The position numbers and the translations under genes are program-made. A stretch of 64,000 nucleotides of DNA, taken from positions 346,345-410,344 of the forward strand of contig NZ_FOZP01000003.1 in NCBI RefSeq assembly GCF_900116115.1, written 5' to 3'. The DNA comes from Lutibacter maritimus (GTDB lineage Bacteria; Bacteroidota; Bacteroidia; Flavobacteriales; Flavobacteriaceae). Shown in pieces: positions 23,726-33,340 of the stretch; the first letter of the stretch is position 1; each line of letters starts with the position of its first letter. The notes beneath the pieces were generated by a model. That model had not been told where the DNA came from. It made no database searches and saw nothing but the letters and a program-made list of their open reading frames with translations.

Positions 23726-26251
23726 TTATCCTTTAGGTTTATCTCTATTCATTTCAAGCATATCAACATTGGTGTTTTCTATACCTAACAAATACTTACT
23801 GAAATAATCTGCTTTTAACCAAAAGAAATATTCATTCATATCTCCAAATCCATGGCGTTGCCCAGGCATTATCATATAATCAAAACGTTTATTTGCCTTA
23901 ATTAATGCATTCGCCATTCTAATTGTTGCTCCAGGGTTTACATTGTTATCAACATCACCAGTAACTAACATCAACTTACCTTTAAGGTTTGCAGCTAATT
24001 CTTGATTTTTATCAATATCATATTTATAAGAAATTTTCCCATCAGCATCTTTTTCTTCTTTAACACCATGGTGCGTTTCACTCCACCAACTATTATAAAT
24101 GGTATTATCATGATTTCCCGCAGAAGAAACAGCTACCTTAAAAAAATCTGGATAAACAAGCATCGCTGCTGTTGACATAAATCCACCACCTGAATGTCCA
24201 AATATTCCTACTTTATCAATATCAATAAAAGAATATTTATCTGCCAACTGTTCAGCTACATATTTTTTATCCGCCAAACCATAATCGCGTAAATTTCCAT
24301 AACCGTAATTATGATACCATTTTGAACGATCTGGATGACCACCTCTGTTTCCTAAACTAACAACAATAAACCCAACTTGAGCCATTCTATCGGTTCTGTC
24401 CATATTTACTGAAAAAGATTTGCTAACCGCTTCTGTTTGTGGTCCAGGATAAACATATTCAATTAAAGGGTACACCTTTGTTGAATCAAAATCGTAAGGT
24501 TTATATAGTACACCATAAATATCAGTAATACCATCATCTGCTTTCATAACAAATGTTTCAGGAAACTTATAGCCCGTTGCAAATAATTGCGACAAATCAG
24601 CTTCTTCTAAATTTAATATTAAAGCGCCCGTTGTTGATTTTAATTCGGACTTTGGAATTGTATTTACCCGTGAAAAATTAGTTACAAAATATTTATTTGA
24701 ATCAGCTACACTAACATCTGTATTAAAATCTCCAGCATTTATACTTTTCATTCCTGTACCGTTTAAATTAATTCGGTATAAATGTGAATAATACGGATCT
24801 ATTGTTTTATTTACACCATTTGCTGTAAAATATAAAACACGTTCATTTTCATTAATTCCTTCAAAATTATCTACGTGAAATGGTCCATTTGTTACTTGTT
24901 GTTTTAAATTTCCATTGGTATCATATAAATAAAAATGTGCCCAACCATCTCTTTCAGCCCAATGCAACATTTCTTGTTCATTATTAAATAAAACTAACGG
25001 ACGGCTTTCAATATACGTATTAAAACGTTCTTCAATAAGAACTTTTACTTCACCAGTTTCTATATCAGCAACACATATATCCAATTTTTTTCTATCTCTA
25101 CTAATTGTATTGAAGTAAATTTTCCCTTTTTTAGAAAGTAATAATGATGGCGAAAAATCATCATCATACGTTGATTTTTTTCTTGGAGCTCTATAAACCG
25201 AAACGCTTTGTTGTTTTACAGTATCTAATTGAACTTTTACAATTTCTTTTGAAGGAATATCAAAAATTAATAATTCATCTTTTGAAAATTCTTGCTCTCC
25301 AGGCATATGGTATTTATAAGTTTCAAGTGTTGGTCGCTTTTTTGAAACCGAATTAATTACCCATAAATCTTTCAACATTCTATCATCAGATTTCTGAAAA
25401 ATAAATTTTTTAGAATCGTGTGACCAAACTCCCCAAACGCCTTTTCTGTCATCTTTTTTTTCTTCCATAGACTCATTATTTTCGCCATAATAATTCCCTC
25501 CATATCCAAAATCTTTAACACCATCTTTAGTCCATTGATTTTCAACAATTGTAGAATCTTTTTCATCTTTTACAGCTTTTAAAAAATTCTCTTTATCCAT
25601 CCAATATAAATTGAAATTTTTAGAAAATAATACAATAGAACTATCTGGAGCAATATTTGCCCAACGTTTTATTTTTTCATCTTCTTTTTTATTATCAATT
25701 ATGGTTAGTTTAGAATCTCCTAATTTATACTCTAAATGATACACTTTTCGTTCCATTTTAGGCTTCCCTCTTTTGGAAGATTTTTCACTAATTGAATCCT
25801 TTTTTGATGATGTGTTCTTTTCATCATCAACAGCTTCAACTTCTTCAGTTGCTGTAACTCTAAACCTAATAGCTGTTTCGTTTTTAACAAATTTAAAATC
25901 AAATTTAGGTAAATGTTGAGCGTCGTATGGGTCTTTGGTTATTTCTGTTAACCATTTTGCCATTTTAACATTATCAAATAATTGTATTTTCGATTTTCTA
26001 TCTGCATCAACTAGATAATAATTAGATCCTTTAGTTGTTTTGTATTGATACCAAAATCTATTTCCGTTTTTTAACCAATGTGGATTTACAGTTGTTGAAT
26101 GCACTAGTTTTGAAATGTTTTCGGGTGAAAATTTTGATGCTAATCTGTAATTTGGTTTGGGTTTACTGTTCTCTAAATGGTTGCTTGTATTTTGTCCGTA
26201 TGAAAAACAAATTCCTATAAAAAAAAGGAACATAACTTTATTAAAATTCAT
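23726..26251 (-). CDS. S9 family (DPP-IV-like) prolyl oligopeptidase
   Basis: An exported serine peptidase of 841 residues from the ATG at 26251; the frame is open to 26287, but the later ATG gives a compact signal peptide (MNFNKVMFLFFIGICFSYGQ). The N-terminal 530 residues form the beta-propeller of the DPP-IV group, and the last 250 the alpha/beta hydrolase domain. The catalytic triad is visible: serine in GHSGGGF, aspartate in VTGDVDNNV and histidine in GQRHGFGD. The family removes dipeptides or cuts after proline in periplasmic peptides. A lysine- and glutamate-rich insert at about residues 135-175 is unusual and probably a surface loop. Confidence 0.92.
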   Translation of the reverse strand: MNFNKVMFLFFIGICFSYGQNTSNHLENSKPKPNYRLASKFSPENISKLVHSTTVNPHWLKNGNRFWYQYKTTKGSNYYLVDADRKSKIQLFDNVKMAKWLTEITKDPYDAQHLPKFDFKFVKNETAIRFRVTATEEVEAVDDEKNTSSKKDSISEKSSKRGKPKMERKVYHLEYKLGDSKLTIIDNKKEDEKIKRWANIAPDSSIVLFSKNFNLYWMDKENFLKAVKDEKDSTIVENQWTKDGVKDFGYGGNYYGENNESMEEKKDDRKGVWGVWSHDSKKFIFQKSDDRMLKDLWVINSVSKKRPTLETYKYHMPGEQEFSKDELLIFDIPSKEIVKVQLDTVKQQSVSVYRAPRKKSTYDDDFSPSLLLSKKGKIYFNTISRDRKKLDICVADIETGEVKVLIEERFNTYIESRPLVLFNNEQEMLHWAERDGWAHFYLYDTNGNLKQQVTNGPFHVDNFEGINENERVLYFTANGVNKTIDPYYSHLYRINLNGTGMKSINAGDFNTDVSVADSNKYFVTNFSRVNTIPKSELKSTTGALILNLEEADLSQLFATGYKFPETFVMKADDGITDIYGVLYKPYDFDSTKVYPLIEYVYPGPQTEAVSKSFSVNMDRTDRMAQVGFIVVSLGNRGGHPDRSKWYHNYGYGNLRDYGLADKKYVAEQLADKYSFIDIDKVGIFGHSGGGFMSTAAMLVYPDFFKVAVSSAGNHDNTIYNSWWSETHHGVKEEKDADGKISYKYDIDKNQELAANLKGKLMLVTGDVDNNVNPGATIRMANALIKANKRFDYMIMPGQRHGFGDMNEYFFWLKADYFSKYLLGIENTNVDMLEMNRDKPKG

Positions 26252-26336
26252 CTTGTAAGTTTGGTTTATTAAAAAGTTAAATTTCAATAATTTGAATTAC
26301 ATTTCAAACATTTAAATCAATTTATTTATATAAAAC

Positions 26337-26369
26337 AAAAAAAGCCGAGAAATATTCTCGGCTTTTTTT
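26337..26369 (-). terminator. Intrinsic terminator of glyS
   Basis: The perfect stem AAAAAAAGCCGAGA / TCTCGGCTTTTTTT with a loop of about five bases and a T run on both strands lies 17 bases after the glyS stop on the minus strand. Confidence 0.85.
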
Positions 26370-26385
26370 GTTTTTATAGTTTAGG

Positions 26386-27927
26386 TTACATTTTCATTAA
26401 CCAGTTTTTTACGTCTACTTCATTTTTAATAATCTCGCGTAAATCTTCAATTTTTACACGTTGTTGTTCCATAGTATCTCTATGTCTAATTGTAACAGTA
26501 TTATCGTTTAAAGTATCGTGATCAACTGTAATACAGAACGGAGTTCCTACTGCATCTTGTCGTCTATAACGTCTTCCAACGGCATCTTTTTCATCATAAT
26601 CAACATTAAAGTCCCATTTTAAATCTTCCACAATTTTTTTAGCAACTTCTGGTAATCCATCTTTTTTAACCAAAGGTAAAATAGCCGCTTTGGTTGGCGC
26701 TAAAACTGGAGGTAATTTTAAAACAGTGCGTGTTGTGTTATTATCTAATTCTTCGTCAACTAAAGAATTTGAGAATACTGCTAAAAACATTCTATCTAAA
26801 CCTATAGAAGTTTCTACAACATACGGTACATAGCGCTCATTTAATTCTGGATCAAAATATTGTAATTTTTTTCCTGAATATTTTTCATGGCTAGATAAAT
26901 CAAAGTCAGTTCGAGAGTGAATTCCTTCTAATTCTTTAAAACCAAATGGAAATTTAAATTCAATATCTGCAGCGGCATCAGCATAATGTGCTAATTTTTC
27001 GTGGTCATGAAAACGGTAATTTTCAGCACCCATTCCTAATGATAAATGCCATTTTAAACGGGTTTGTTTCCAACTTTCATACCATTCTTTTTGAGTGCCA
27101 GGACGTACAAAAAATTGCATTTCCATTTGTTCAAATTCACGCATACGGAAAATAAATTGACGTGCAACTATTTCATTTCTAAATGCTTTACCAGTTTGTG
27201 CAATTCCAAAAGGAATTTTCATTCTTCCAGATTTTTGTACATTTAAAAAGTTTACAAAAATCCCTTGAGCAGTTTCTGGACGTAAATATAAATCCATTGC
27301 GGTATCAGCTGAAGCGCCTAATTTTGTTCCAAACATTAGGTTAAACTGCTTTACGTCTGTCCAATTTCTTGAACCTGATAACGGACACGCAATTTCCAAT
27401 TCTTCAATTAAAGCTTTTACGTCTGCTAAATCTTCTTTTTCTAAAGATTGTCCCATACGCTTTAAAATTGCATCACCTTGCTCTTTGTATCCAACAACTC
27501 TTGGGTTTGTAGCTAAAAACTGATCTTTATCAAAAGATTCTCCAAAACGTTTTGCTGCTTTTTCAACTTCTTTTTCAATTTTAGCATCTAATTTACCAAC
27601 ATAATCTTCAATAAGAACATCTGCTCTATATCTTTTTTTAGAATCTTTATTATCTATTAAAGGATCATTAAAGGCATCTACGTGACCTGAAGCTTTCCAG
27701 GTTGTAGGGTGCATAAATATTGCTGCATCTAAACCAACAATATTTTCGTGCATTTGCACCATTGCTTTCCACCAATAATCTCTAATGTTTTTCTTTAATT
27801 CTACACCGTTTTGAGCATAGTCATATACTGCGCTCAAACCATCATATATTTCACTTGATTGGAATACATATCCGTATTCTTTTGCGTGTGAAACTACTTT
27901 TTTAAATTGATCTTCTTGATTTGCCAT
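26386..27927 (-). CDS. glyS: Glycine--tRNA ligase
   Basis: A 513-residue class II aminoacyl-tRNA synthetase of the homodimeric (eukaryote/archaea-like) glycyl type. Motif 2 is seen in RNEIVARQFIFRMREFEQME and motif 3 in the segment around SIGLDRMFLAVF. PETAQGIFVNF marks the glycine site. The anticodon-binding domain lies at about 405-510 (PPVLAPTKAAILPL). It charges tRNA-Gly with glycine in the cytoplasm. The start ATG lies 4 bases after the promoter element, so the transcript may begin almost at the start codon. It is monocistronic with its own terminator. Confidence 0.97.
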   Translation of the reverse strand: MANQEDQFKKVVSHAKEYGYVFQSSEIYDGLSAVYDYAQNGVELKKNIRDYWWKAMVQMHENIVGLDAAIFMHPTTWKASGHVDAFNDPLIDNKDSKKRYRADVLIEDYVGKLDAKIEKEVEKAAKRFGESFDKDQFLATNPRVVGYKEQGDAILKRMGQSLEKEDLADVKALIEELEIACPLSGSRNWTDVKQFNLMFGTKLGASADTAMDLYLRPETAQGIFVNFLNVQKSGRMKIPFGIAQTGKAFRNEIVARQFIFRMREFEQMEMQFFVRPGTQKEWYESWKQTRLKWHLSLGMGAENYRFHDHEKLAHYADAAADIEFKFPFGFKELEGIHSRTDFDLSSHEKYSGKKLQYFDPELNERYVPYVVETSIGLDRMFLAVFSNSLVDEELDNNTTRTVLKLPPVLAPTKAAILPLVKKDGLPEVAKKIVEDLKWDFNVDYDEKDAVGRRYRRQDAVGTPFCITVDHDTLNDNTVTIRHRDTMEQQRVKIEDLREIIKNEVDVKNWLMKM

Positions 27928-27931
27928 TGTG

Positions 27932-27939
27932 CAAAAATA
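27932..27939 (-). promoter_or_regulatory. TAnnTTTG -7 promoter element of glyS
   Basis: TATTTTTG on the minus strand lies immediately before the glyS ATG, which implies a nearly leaderless transcript. A possible -33 TTG lies about 15 bases upstream. Confidence 0.55.
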
Positions 27940-27963
27940 ATAAAGGTTTTAGTACAAAAAAAT

Positions 27964-27995
27964 AAAAAAGTGGAAATAGCCTAAACTATTTCCAC
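27964..27995 (-). terminator. Intrinsic terminator downstream of the coiled-coil membrane protein gene
   Basis: GTGGAAATAG (27970-27979) and CTATTTCCAC (27986-27995) form a 10-bp stem with a six-base loop. On the minus strand a T run follows, so it ends the transcript of the gene at 28035-28919. Confidence 0.8.
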
Positions 27996-28034
27996 CTATT
28001 CACATTAAACAATATTAATTTGGAGTTATCTTTT

Positions 28035-28919
28035 TTACTTTAGTGTAATTTGAGAAGCTCCAGCAAATTTATTTTCTATAAAAATATTTACAGTGTAAAC
28101 ACCGTCTTTTATATTATCTCTATTTACTTCAACTAAAGAAATAATATCTATTGGTTCATTTACGTAATTTACAATTGTTTTGTCGCTATAATCAATGCTT
28201 GTATTATCAAATAATACTAATTGTCCTTTTCTAGCTATTGTACTTCCTTTTAAATCAACTATTTGTATATATACATTACGTTCACCTGGTTCAGAAATTT
28301 CATTTTTTGCAATGGTAAAATTAACTCTAAAAGCATCTGTATTTCTTGATCTTGAGGTTTCAACTAATTTACCTCCACTACGCTCTCTCATCGCTAAAAT
28401 TTTAGCTGAATTCACTTTCAAGATTGAACCAATTTTCACTTTTTCGCTCAATCCTTGATTTAAAACTGTAAGCGTATCGTTTTTAGCCAATTGGTTTGAA
28501 ACTACTACTTTTACACTATCTAAATTGCTTGATAATACCCTGTTTTCACTTATTAAAATTTCATTTTTTTGAAAAAGTTGCTTGTTAGTTTCTTCTAATT
28601 TAAAAATTTGACTTCTAAATTTACGCAACATTTCATAATTTATCACTTTCATGTTTTTGACAGAATCGCGTAACATTATAATTCTATCTCTTTCTAATGA
28701 CAACTCATTAGACATTGATGTGTTTTTTGAGATAGCATCTTCATACTTAACAATCATACTATCTAAATTTGATGCAATTTCATTTTTCTCAACCTCAATA
28801 GCATCATTAAGTTTATTAAGTTTAGTACTGCTATAAAAAGTATAAATTGATATACCAACTAATAATAAAGCTAAAGCAATAATTAAAAACTTATTATTTG
28901 AATTTTTAGAATCTTCCAT
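28035..28919 (-). CDS. Membrane-anchored coiled-coil protein of unknown function
   Basis: A 294-residue protein with one membrane helix at about residues 12-30 and the rest on the far side of the membrane. Residues about 35-165 form a heptad-rich coiled coil. The C-terminal domain (about 175-294) is beta-rich, with RNVYIQIVDLKGSTIARKGQ and a closing YTVNIFIENKFAGASQITLK. I do not recognise the family; similar anchored coiled-coil proteins are widespread in Flavobacteriaceae. It is monocistronic, with its own promoter element at 28952-28959 and its own terminator. A structural envelope role is likely but unproven. Confidence 0.75.
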   Translation of the reverse strand: MEDSKNSNNKFLIIALALLLVGISIYTFYSSTKLNKLNDAIEVEKNEIASNLDSMIVKYEDAISKNTSMSNELSLERDRIIMLRDSVKNMKVINYEMLRKFRSQIFKLEETNKQLFQKNEILISENRVLSSNLDSVKVVVSNQLAKNDTLTVLNQGLSEKVKIGSILKVNSAKILAMRERSGGKLVETSRSRNTDAFRVNFTIAKNEISEPGERNVYIQIVDLKGSTIARKGQLVLFDNTSIDYSDKTIVNYVNEPIDIISLVEVNRDNIKDGVYTVNIFIENKFAGASQITLK

Positions 28920-28951
28920 TTTCTATATATTAAATTTTTGTATGTATAACG

Positions 28952-28959
28952 CAAAATTA
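28952..28959 (-). promoter_or_regulatory. TAnnTTTG -7 promoter element of the coiled-coil protein gene
   Basis: TAATTTTG on the minus strand, 33 bases before the start codon. It matches the Bacteroidota -7 consensus. Confidence 0.55.
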
Positions 28960-29105
28960 AGTGAATTAAGTATATAAATCACAATAAATTATTTGAGGGT
29001 AGTAAATTTGACTAAGAAAACTTAAATATACGAATTTAATTATCAAATTCATAATCATAAAGGCTTTAAAAACCCAAAAAATAAGTATATTTATTAAAAA
29101 ATACT

Positions 29106-29792
29106 ATGAAAATTTTAAAAGACATTATAAATGTTTTTTATCCTGATGTTTGTTTTTGCTGCAAAAATTATTTAACCAACAACGAAAAGTTACTTTGTTT
29201 GTTTTGCCGAAATGATTTACCATTAACAAACTTTAGTTTTGAAACACCTAATTTAGTTGAGAAAACTTTTTATGGAAGAATTCCTATTGAAAACGGCACA
29301 GCATTGTTTTATTTTATAAAAAAAGGCAAAGTACAACAACTTATTCACCAACTTAAATACAACGGACAACAACAAGTTGGCAGTTTTATTGGTAATTGGT
29401 TAGGTGAAGAGATGATTAGTAGCGAAAGATTTCATGATATAGATTGTATAATTCCTGTTCCATTACATCATAAAAAACTAAAAAAAAGAGGTTACAATCA
29501 AGTTACAACATTTGGACAAAGCTTATCGAAGATATTAAACATTCCGTTTTATGAGAACATATTAAAAAAGAAAACAGCCATAAATTCACAAACAAAATTA
29601 GTACGATTTGACCGCTGGAGAAATGTTGAAGAACTTTTTTATATTGAAAATGAAGTTTCATTATCTAACAAACACATACTTCTTATAGATGATATTATAA
29701 CAACTGGCGCAACTCTTGAAGCTAGTTATTTAGCCTTAAACACTTTTAAAAATATTAAAATAAGTATTGCAAGTATGGCATACACTAAATAA
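29106..29792 (+). CDS. comF: ComF family phosphoribosyltransferase-like protein
   Basis: A 228-residue protein with an N-terminal zinc-finger-like segment of paired cysteines (CFCCKN and CLFCRND, residues about 12-35) and a C-terminal type I phosphoribosyltransferase fold. The PRPP loop is LIDDIITTGATL near residue 195, and the IIPVPLHHKKLKKRGYNQ block lies near 115. ComF/GntX proteins are linked to DNA uptake in competent bacteria, although the biochemical reaction is not settled. The gene is followed closely by an Ig-like lipoprotein gene. The length is standard. Confidence 0.92.
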   Translation: MKILKDIINVFYPDVCFCCKNYLTNNEKLLCLFCRNDLPLTNFSFETPNLVEKTFYGRIPIENGTALFYFIKKGKVQQLIHQLKYNGQQQVGSFIGNWLGEEMISSERFHDIDCIIPVPLHHKKLKKRGYNQVTTFGQSLSKILNIPFYENILKKKTAINSQTKLVRFDRWRNVEELFYIENEVSLSNKHILLIDDIITTGATLEASYLALNTFKNIKISIASMAYTK

Positions 29793-29871
29793 AGTATTAA
29801 AAAATACAATAGTAACCAATGTAGTGCGTTTTTTTAATAAATTAATTGTTATTTTGCATTCAAAAAAATAC

Positions 29872-31473
29872 ATGAAGGCTACATTTTTAAAGTTACTTAT
29901 AGTTACTATCTTGTATACTGCATTTTTTGGTTGTGCTAAAAGAGGAACTCCCACTGGTGGTCCAAAAGATTCTATTCCTCCTGTTTTAGTAAATGCAATA
30001 CCTAAAATTGAAACAATTAACTTTAAAGAAAATAAAATAAAGTTATATTTTAATGAATATATTAAAATTAAAGATGTTAAGAAAAATTTAGTTATATCGC
30101 CTCCTCAAAAATACGACCCAATTATTACACCGGCGGGTACTGCTAGCAAATTTATAACAATTAAAATATTAGATACACTAGATTTAAATACTACTTATTC
30201 GTTTAATTTTGGAAATAGTATTGTAGATAATAATGAAGAAAATAAACTTGAAAATTTTAAATATGTTTTTTCAACAGGAACGTTTATTGATTCATTAAAA
30301 CTTTCAGGAAAGGTAACCAACCCACTTATAAAAAAATCTCTTACCAATATTGATGTAATGTTATATGAATATAATAGTCAATTTAACGACTCTATTATTT
30401 ACAAACAAAAACCTAGATATATAGCCAACACTTTAGATTCAACCCTTTTTGAAATTACTAACATTAGAGAAGGAAAATATTTATTAATTGCTTTACAAGA
30501 TGCAAATAGCAATAAAATTTACAACCCTGAAATTGATAAAATTGGTTTTATTGGAGATACTGTTACACTACCAACAGATAAAACATTTGATTTTACAATT
30601 TTTAAAGAAATTCCTAAACTAAAAGTAATTAAACCAAAAGAAGTAAACAAAGGACATGCTATTTTTGGTTTTGAAGGAAATGCAAACGATTTAATTATTG
30701 AATTACTAACGCCAACACCAGAAGATTTTAAATCGGAAATAGTTTATGAAAAAAATAAAGACACAATAAATTATTGGTACACACCTTTTGAAACCGATTC
30801 CTTAAATTTTAAAGTCTCAAAAAATAATTACTCAGAAAATTTCACATTAAGCCTTAGAAGTTCAAAAACAGATTCATTAAAAATTACGCCAAGTGCAACT
30901 GGTATTTTACATTTAATTGATACTTTTTTTGTATCCACAAATACGCCAATAATTGATTTTAATGCTTCATTAATTAAAATAACAAAAAAAGATTCAACAG
31001 AAGTTCTTTTTACACCTATAATATCAAAATCAAAAAATAAATTATATTTAAATTTTGAAAAAGAAATAAATACCGATTACAATTTAGAAATATTACCAAA
31101 AACAATTACCGATATTTATCAAATTTCGAACGATAGTATTTCCTATAAATTAAAAACCAAATCACCTGAAGATTACGGCACAATAAATTTATCATTTGAA
31201 AACTCAAAAAACACACCTTTAATTGTTGAATTATTAAATGAAAAAGAACAGGTTATTAGAAAAGCCAAAACAAATAATCAACAAACTATAAGTTTTGAAC
31301 TATTACTACCAGGAAAGTATTTAGTGAGAGTAACTTTAGATGAAAATAATAATGGTATTTGGGATACAGGAAATTTTTTAACCAGAAAGCAACCTGAAAC
31401 GGTTAAATTTTTTGATCAAATTATAGAATTGCGGGCTAATTATGAATTAAATGAAACATTTAATATTAATTAA
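29872..31473 (+). CDS. Lipoprotein with bacterial Ig-like (SbsA-type) N-terminal domain
   Basis: A 533-residue lipoprotein when started at the ATG at 29872; the frame is open further back to 29767, inside comF, but only this ATG gives a lipoprotein signal (LYTAFFGC, C19 or near). After CAKRGTPTGGPKDSIPP comes a Big_5-type Ig-like domain (about 25-125) that often opens such Bacteroidota lipoproteins. The rest is beta-rich, with a C-terminal segment resembling Ig-like repeat ends (VTLDENNNGIWDTGNFL). The function is unknown; it is probably anchored in the outer membrane. It is 79 bases downstream of comF on the same strand. Confidence 0.85.
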   Translation: MKATFLKLLIVTILYTAFFGCAKRGTPTGGPKDSIPPVLVNAIPKIETINFKENKIKLYFNEYIKIKDVKKNLVISPPQKYDPIITPAGTASKFITIKILDTLDLNTTYSFNFGNSIVDNNEENKLENFKYVFSTGTFIDSLKLSGKVTNPLIKKSLTNIDVMLYEYNSQFNDSIIYKQKPRYIANTLDSTLFEITNIREGKYLLIALQDANSNKIYNPEIDKIGFIGDTVTLPTDKTFDFTIFKEIPKLKVIKPKEVNKGHAIFGFEGNANDLIIELLTPTPEDFKSEIVYEKNKDTINYWYTPFETDSLNFKVSKNNYSENFTLSLRSSKTDSLKITPSATGILHLIDTFFVSTNTPIIDFNASLIKITKKDSTEVLFTPIISKSKNKLYLNFEKEINTDYNLEILPKTITDIYQISNDSISYKLKTKSPEDYGTINLSFENSKNTPLIVELLNEKEQVIRKAKTNNQQTISFELLLPGKYLVRVTLDENNNGIWDTGNFLTRKQPETVKFFDQIIELRANYELNETFNIN

Positions 31474-31510
31474 GTGCTTTTAATTTTTATTTAACTTAAA
31501 AAGAATTTAT

Positions 31511-31518
31511 TACATTTG
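31511..31518 (+). promoter_or_regulatory. TAnnTTTG -7 promoter element
   Basis: TACATTTG lies 17 bases before the ATG of the gene at 31535 and matches the -7 consensus. Confidence 0.55.
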
Positions 31519-31534
31519 ATATATTAAAACCTCA

Positions 31535-32338
31535 ATGAATAAAAAACACTACCATATAATCCTTCTTTTAATTTGTATAAATACTTTTAACAGTATTGCT
31601 CAAGATAACAGTAGCCATGAAATTGGTTTTATTACTGGTTCTGCTTCATTTACAACAGATTATGGAGAAAGAAATCATTTTAAAAGTAATGTTGGTGGTA
31701 ATGTTGGCACTGGGTTTGGATTGATTTACTATTTAAATTTTACCGATTATAGATATCGATGGAATGAAAGGTCTAGCTATTTTGTACATCATTTTAGACT
31801 GCGAGGAGAATTATCATATATGACTGCAAAACTTGATCATTTTGGAGAATGGGTTCAAGATTACAGAACAACTCCTGAGGCAGACAAGTTAAGAGCACAT
31901 CATGGTAAAGCAAGTATTTTTAATGTAGGAACACAACTTGAATTTCATTGGGTTGATATTGTAGACTTTGGTTCTCGTAGAATTCCCGATTTAAAATGGT
32001 CGCCATATGTAAGTGCTGGTTTGTTCGTAAACTTTTACAACCCAACTATAAGTTCTGATATAGGCGATTGGAAAGAACCAGGTATTCTTTATCCAAAATG
32101 GGATCCAAATATAGATCCAGCAGCGGCACGAGATACGTCTGGAATTACAATGTCTGCAACTTTAGGTGTAGGAACAAGACATAAATTAGGAGAATATTCC
32201 GATATTTTAATAGAGTCTCGTTGGCAATACTTTTTTTCTAATTATGTTGATGGTTTAAATTCAAGACCAGACCCTTCCAATAAATACAACGATTGGTTGT
32301 TATGGGTCCATGTTGGTTATGTTTATTATTTAAATTAA
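31535..32338 (+). CDS. Conserved flavobacterial exported protein, likely outer membrane beta-barrel
   Basis: A 267-residue protein with a signal peptide (about residues 1-22, ending NSIAQ). The mature part alternates aromatic and polar residues in short beta strands, with a GSASFTTDYGERNHFKSNVGGN motif near the start and a C-terminal aromatic ending (WVHVGYVYYLN), as expected of a small outer membrane barrel. It resembles proteins described as the THC0290_0291 family in Flavobacteriaceae; I recall this from memory and cannot check it. It has its own promoter element and its stop lies 3 bases from the convergent DinB-like gene. Confidence 0.75.
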   Translation: MNKKHYHIILLLICINTFNSIAQDNSSHEIGFITGSASFTTDYGERNHFKSNVGGNVGTGFGLIYYLNFTDYRYRWNERSSYFVHHFRLRGELSYMTAKLDHFGEWVQDYRTTPEADKLRAHHGKASIFNVGTQLEFHWVDIVDFGSRRIPDLKWSPYVSAGLFVNFYNPTISSDIGDWKEPGILYPKWDPNIDPAAARDTSGITMSATLGVGTRHKLGEYSDILIESRWQYFFSNYVDGLNSRPDPSNKYNDWLLWVHVGYVYYLN

Positions 32339-32341
32339 GGG

Positions 32342-32797
32342 TTATACAAACTTTTTAAGTTGAAGTATAATACCTAAATGAATGCCTTCATGTAATAAAT
32401 TAAATGTTAAAGCATCATTTATATTTTTTAAAGTAACAGCTACACTTGTTGTATATTCATTATATTCTGTAAAAATTCCTTTTTCATAATCTGCTGATAA
32501 TTTTTCTGGCAAAGCTAAAAACTGCGTTTTAATTTCTTTAAACTCTGCCTCAGAAATTGTATAAGTTGGCGCAGTTCCTTTTTGAAAACTAGTAATCATT
32601 TCATCAGAAATCAAACACTTTAAACCAGCTAGTTTATAACATAATAATTGTTGTGTTACCACCAAATGAGCAATATTCCAAGCTATATTATTTTTAAATC
32701 CTTCAGGAATTTTATTTAACTGATCAATTGAAAGCCCTTCAATAATTTTTAATATTAAAATTCTAGATTTTTTTAAAGCGTCAAAATTTTTATTCAT
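32342..32797 (-). CDS. DinB-like four-helix protein
   Basis: A 151-residue protein with the DinB/YfiT four-helix-bundle pattern. Histidines that normally bind a divalent metal occur at NIAHLVVTQQ (about residue 44) and in HEGIHLGIILQL (about 136-140). Members include metal-dependent thiol S-transferases and many proteins of unknown role; the name does not imply the DNA polymerase IV also called DinB. It is a single gene in convergent orientation to its left neighbour and divergent from the ArsC-like gene on the right. Confidence 0.8.
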   Translation of the reverse strand: MNKNFDALKKSRILILKIIEGLSIDQLNKIPEGFKNNIAWNIAHLVVTQQLLCYKLAGLKCLISDEMITSFQKGTAPTYTISEAEFKEIKTQFLALPEKLSADYEKGIFTEYNEYTTSVAVTLKNINDALTFNLLHEGIHLGIILQLKKFV

Positions 32798-32874
32798 TTT
32801 CTCTGTTTTATAATAAAAGTCTTCAAATTTAAACTAAAAACATTTTAAATTTACCCGTTAAATAACAAAAACTT

Positions 32875-33216
32875 ATGAAAAAAATTTATTACTTAAAAAC
32901 CTGTGACACTTGTAGAAAAATTTTAAAAGAAATAGATACGTCTGACTATATTTTACAAGAAATTAAAACAGAGCCCATAACTGTTAAACAGCTAGATGAG
33001 TTATATGCACTAACAAAAAGTTATGAAGTATTGTTTAGCAAAATGGCAAAAAAGTACAAACAAATGGATTTAAAAAATCAAATTTTAACCGAAAATGATT
33101 ATCGCCAACTAATTTTAGACGAATACACCTTCTTAAAACGCCCAGTTATTATTAATGAAAATGAGATTTTAATTGGAAATACAAAAAAAAGAATCTCTTT
33201 TTCCAAAAAAAATTAA
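32875..33216 (+). CDS. ArsC/Spx-family thioredoxin-fold protein
   Basis: A 113-residue protein of the arsenate reductase (ArsC)/Spx group. It carries an N-terminal CDTC motif (residues about 10-13) and the family core TVKQLDELYALTKS followed by FLKRPVIINENEILIGNTKKRI. Spx-like members are redox regulators and ArsC members reduce arsenate; the CxxC motif fits Spx or YffB-like proteins as well as reductases. No arsenic resistance genes lie nearby, so an arsenate role is not indicated. It is a monocistronic gene. Confidence 0.85.
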   Translation: MKKIYYLKTCDTCRKILKEIDTSDYILQEIKTEPITVKQLDELYALTKSYEVLFSKMAKKYKQMDLKNQILTENDYRQLILDEYTFLKRPVIINENEILIGNTKKRISFSKKN

Positions 33217-33340
33217 ACAAAAAGCATTAATCCTATGTTTTTAAAATTAAAATGATAATTTAAAAATAATGTAACATTTATCATTTGAATTATTTTTTAT
33301 AAAAACTATATTGTGCGCTTACTAAACAATTAAGCTAATT

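Noticed and set aside
29767..29871. Longer start for the Ig-like lipoprotein, inside comF
   Set aside because: The extra 35 residues give no signal peptide, whereas the ATG at 29872 starts a clear lipoprotein signal.
32875..33216. Arsenic resistance gene
   Set aside because: The ArsC/Spx family covers redox regulators too, and no arsenic efflux or regulator gene is nearby.
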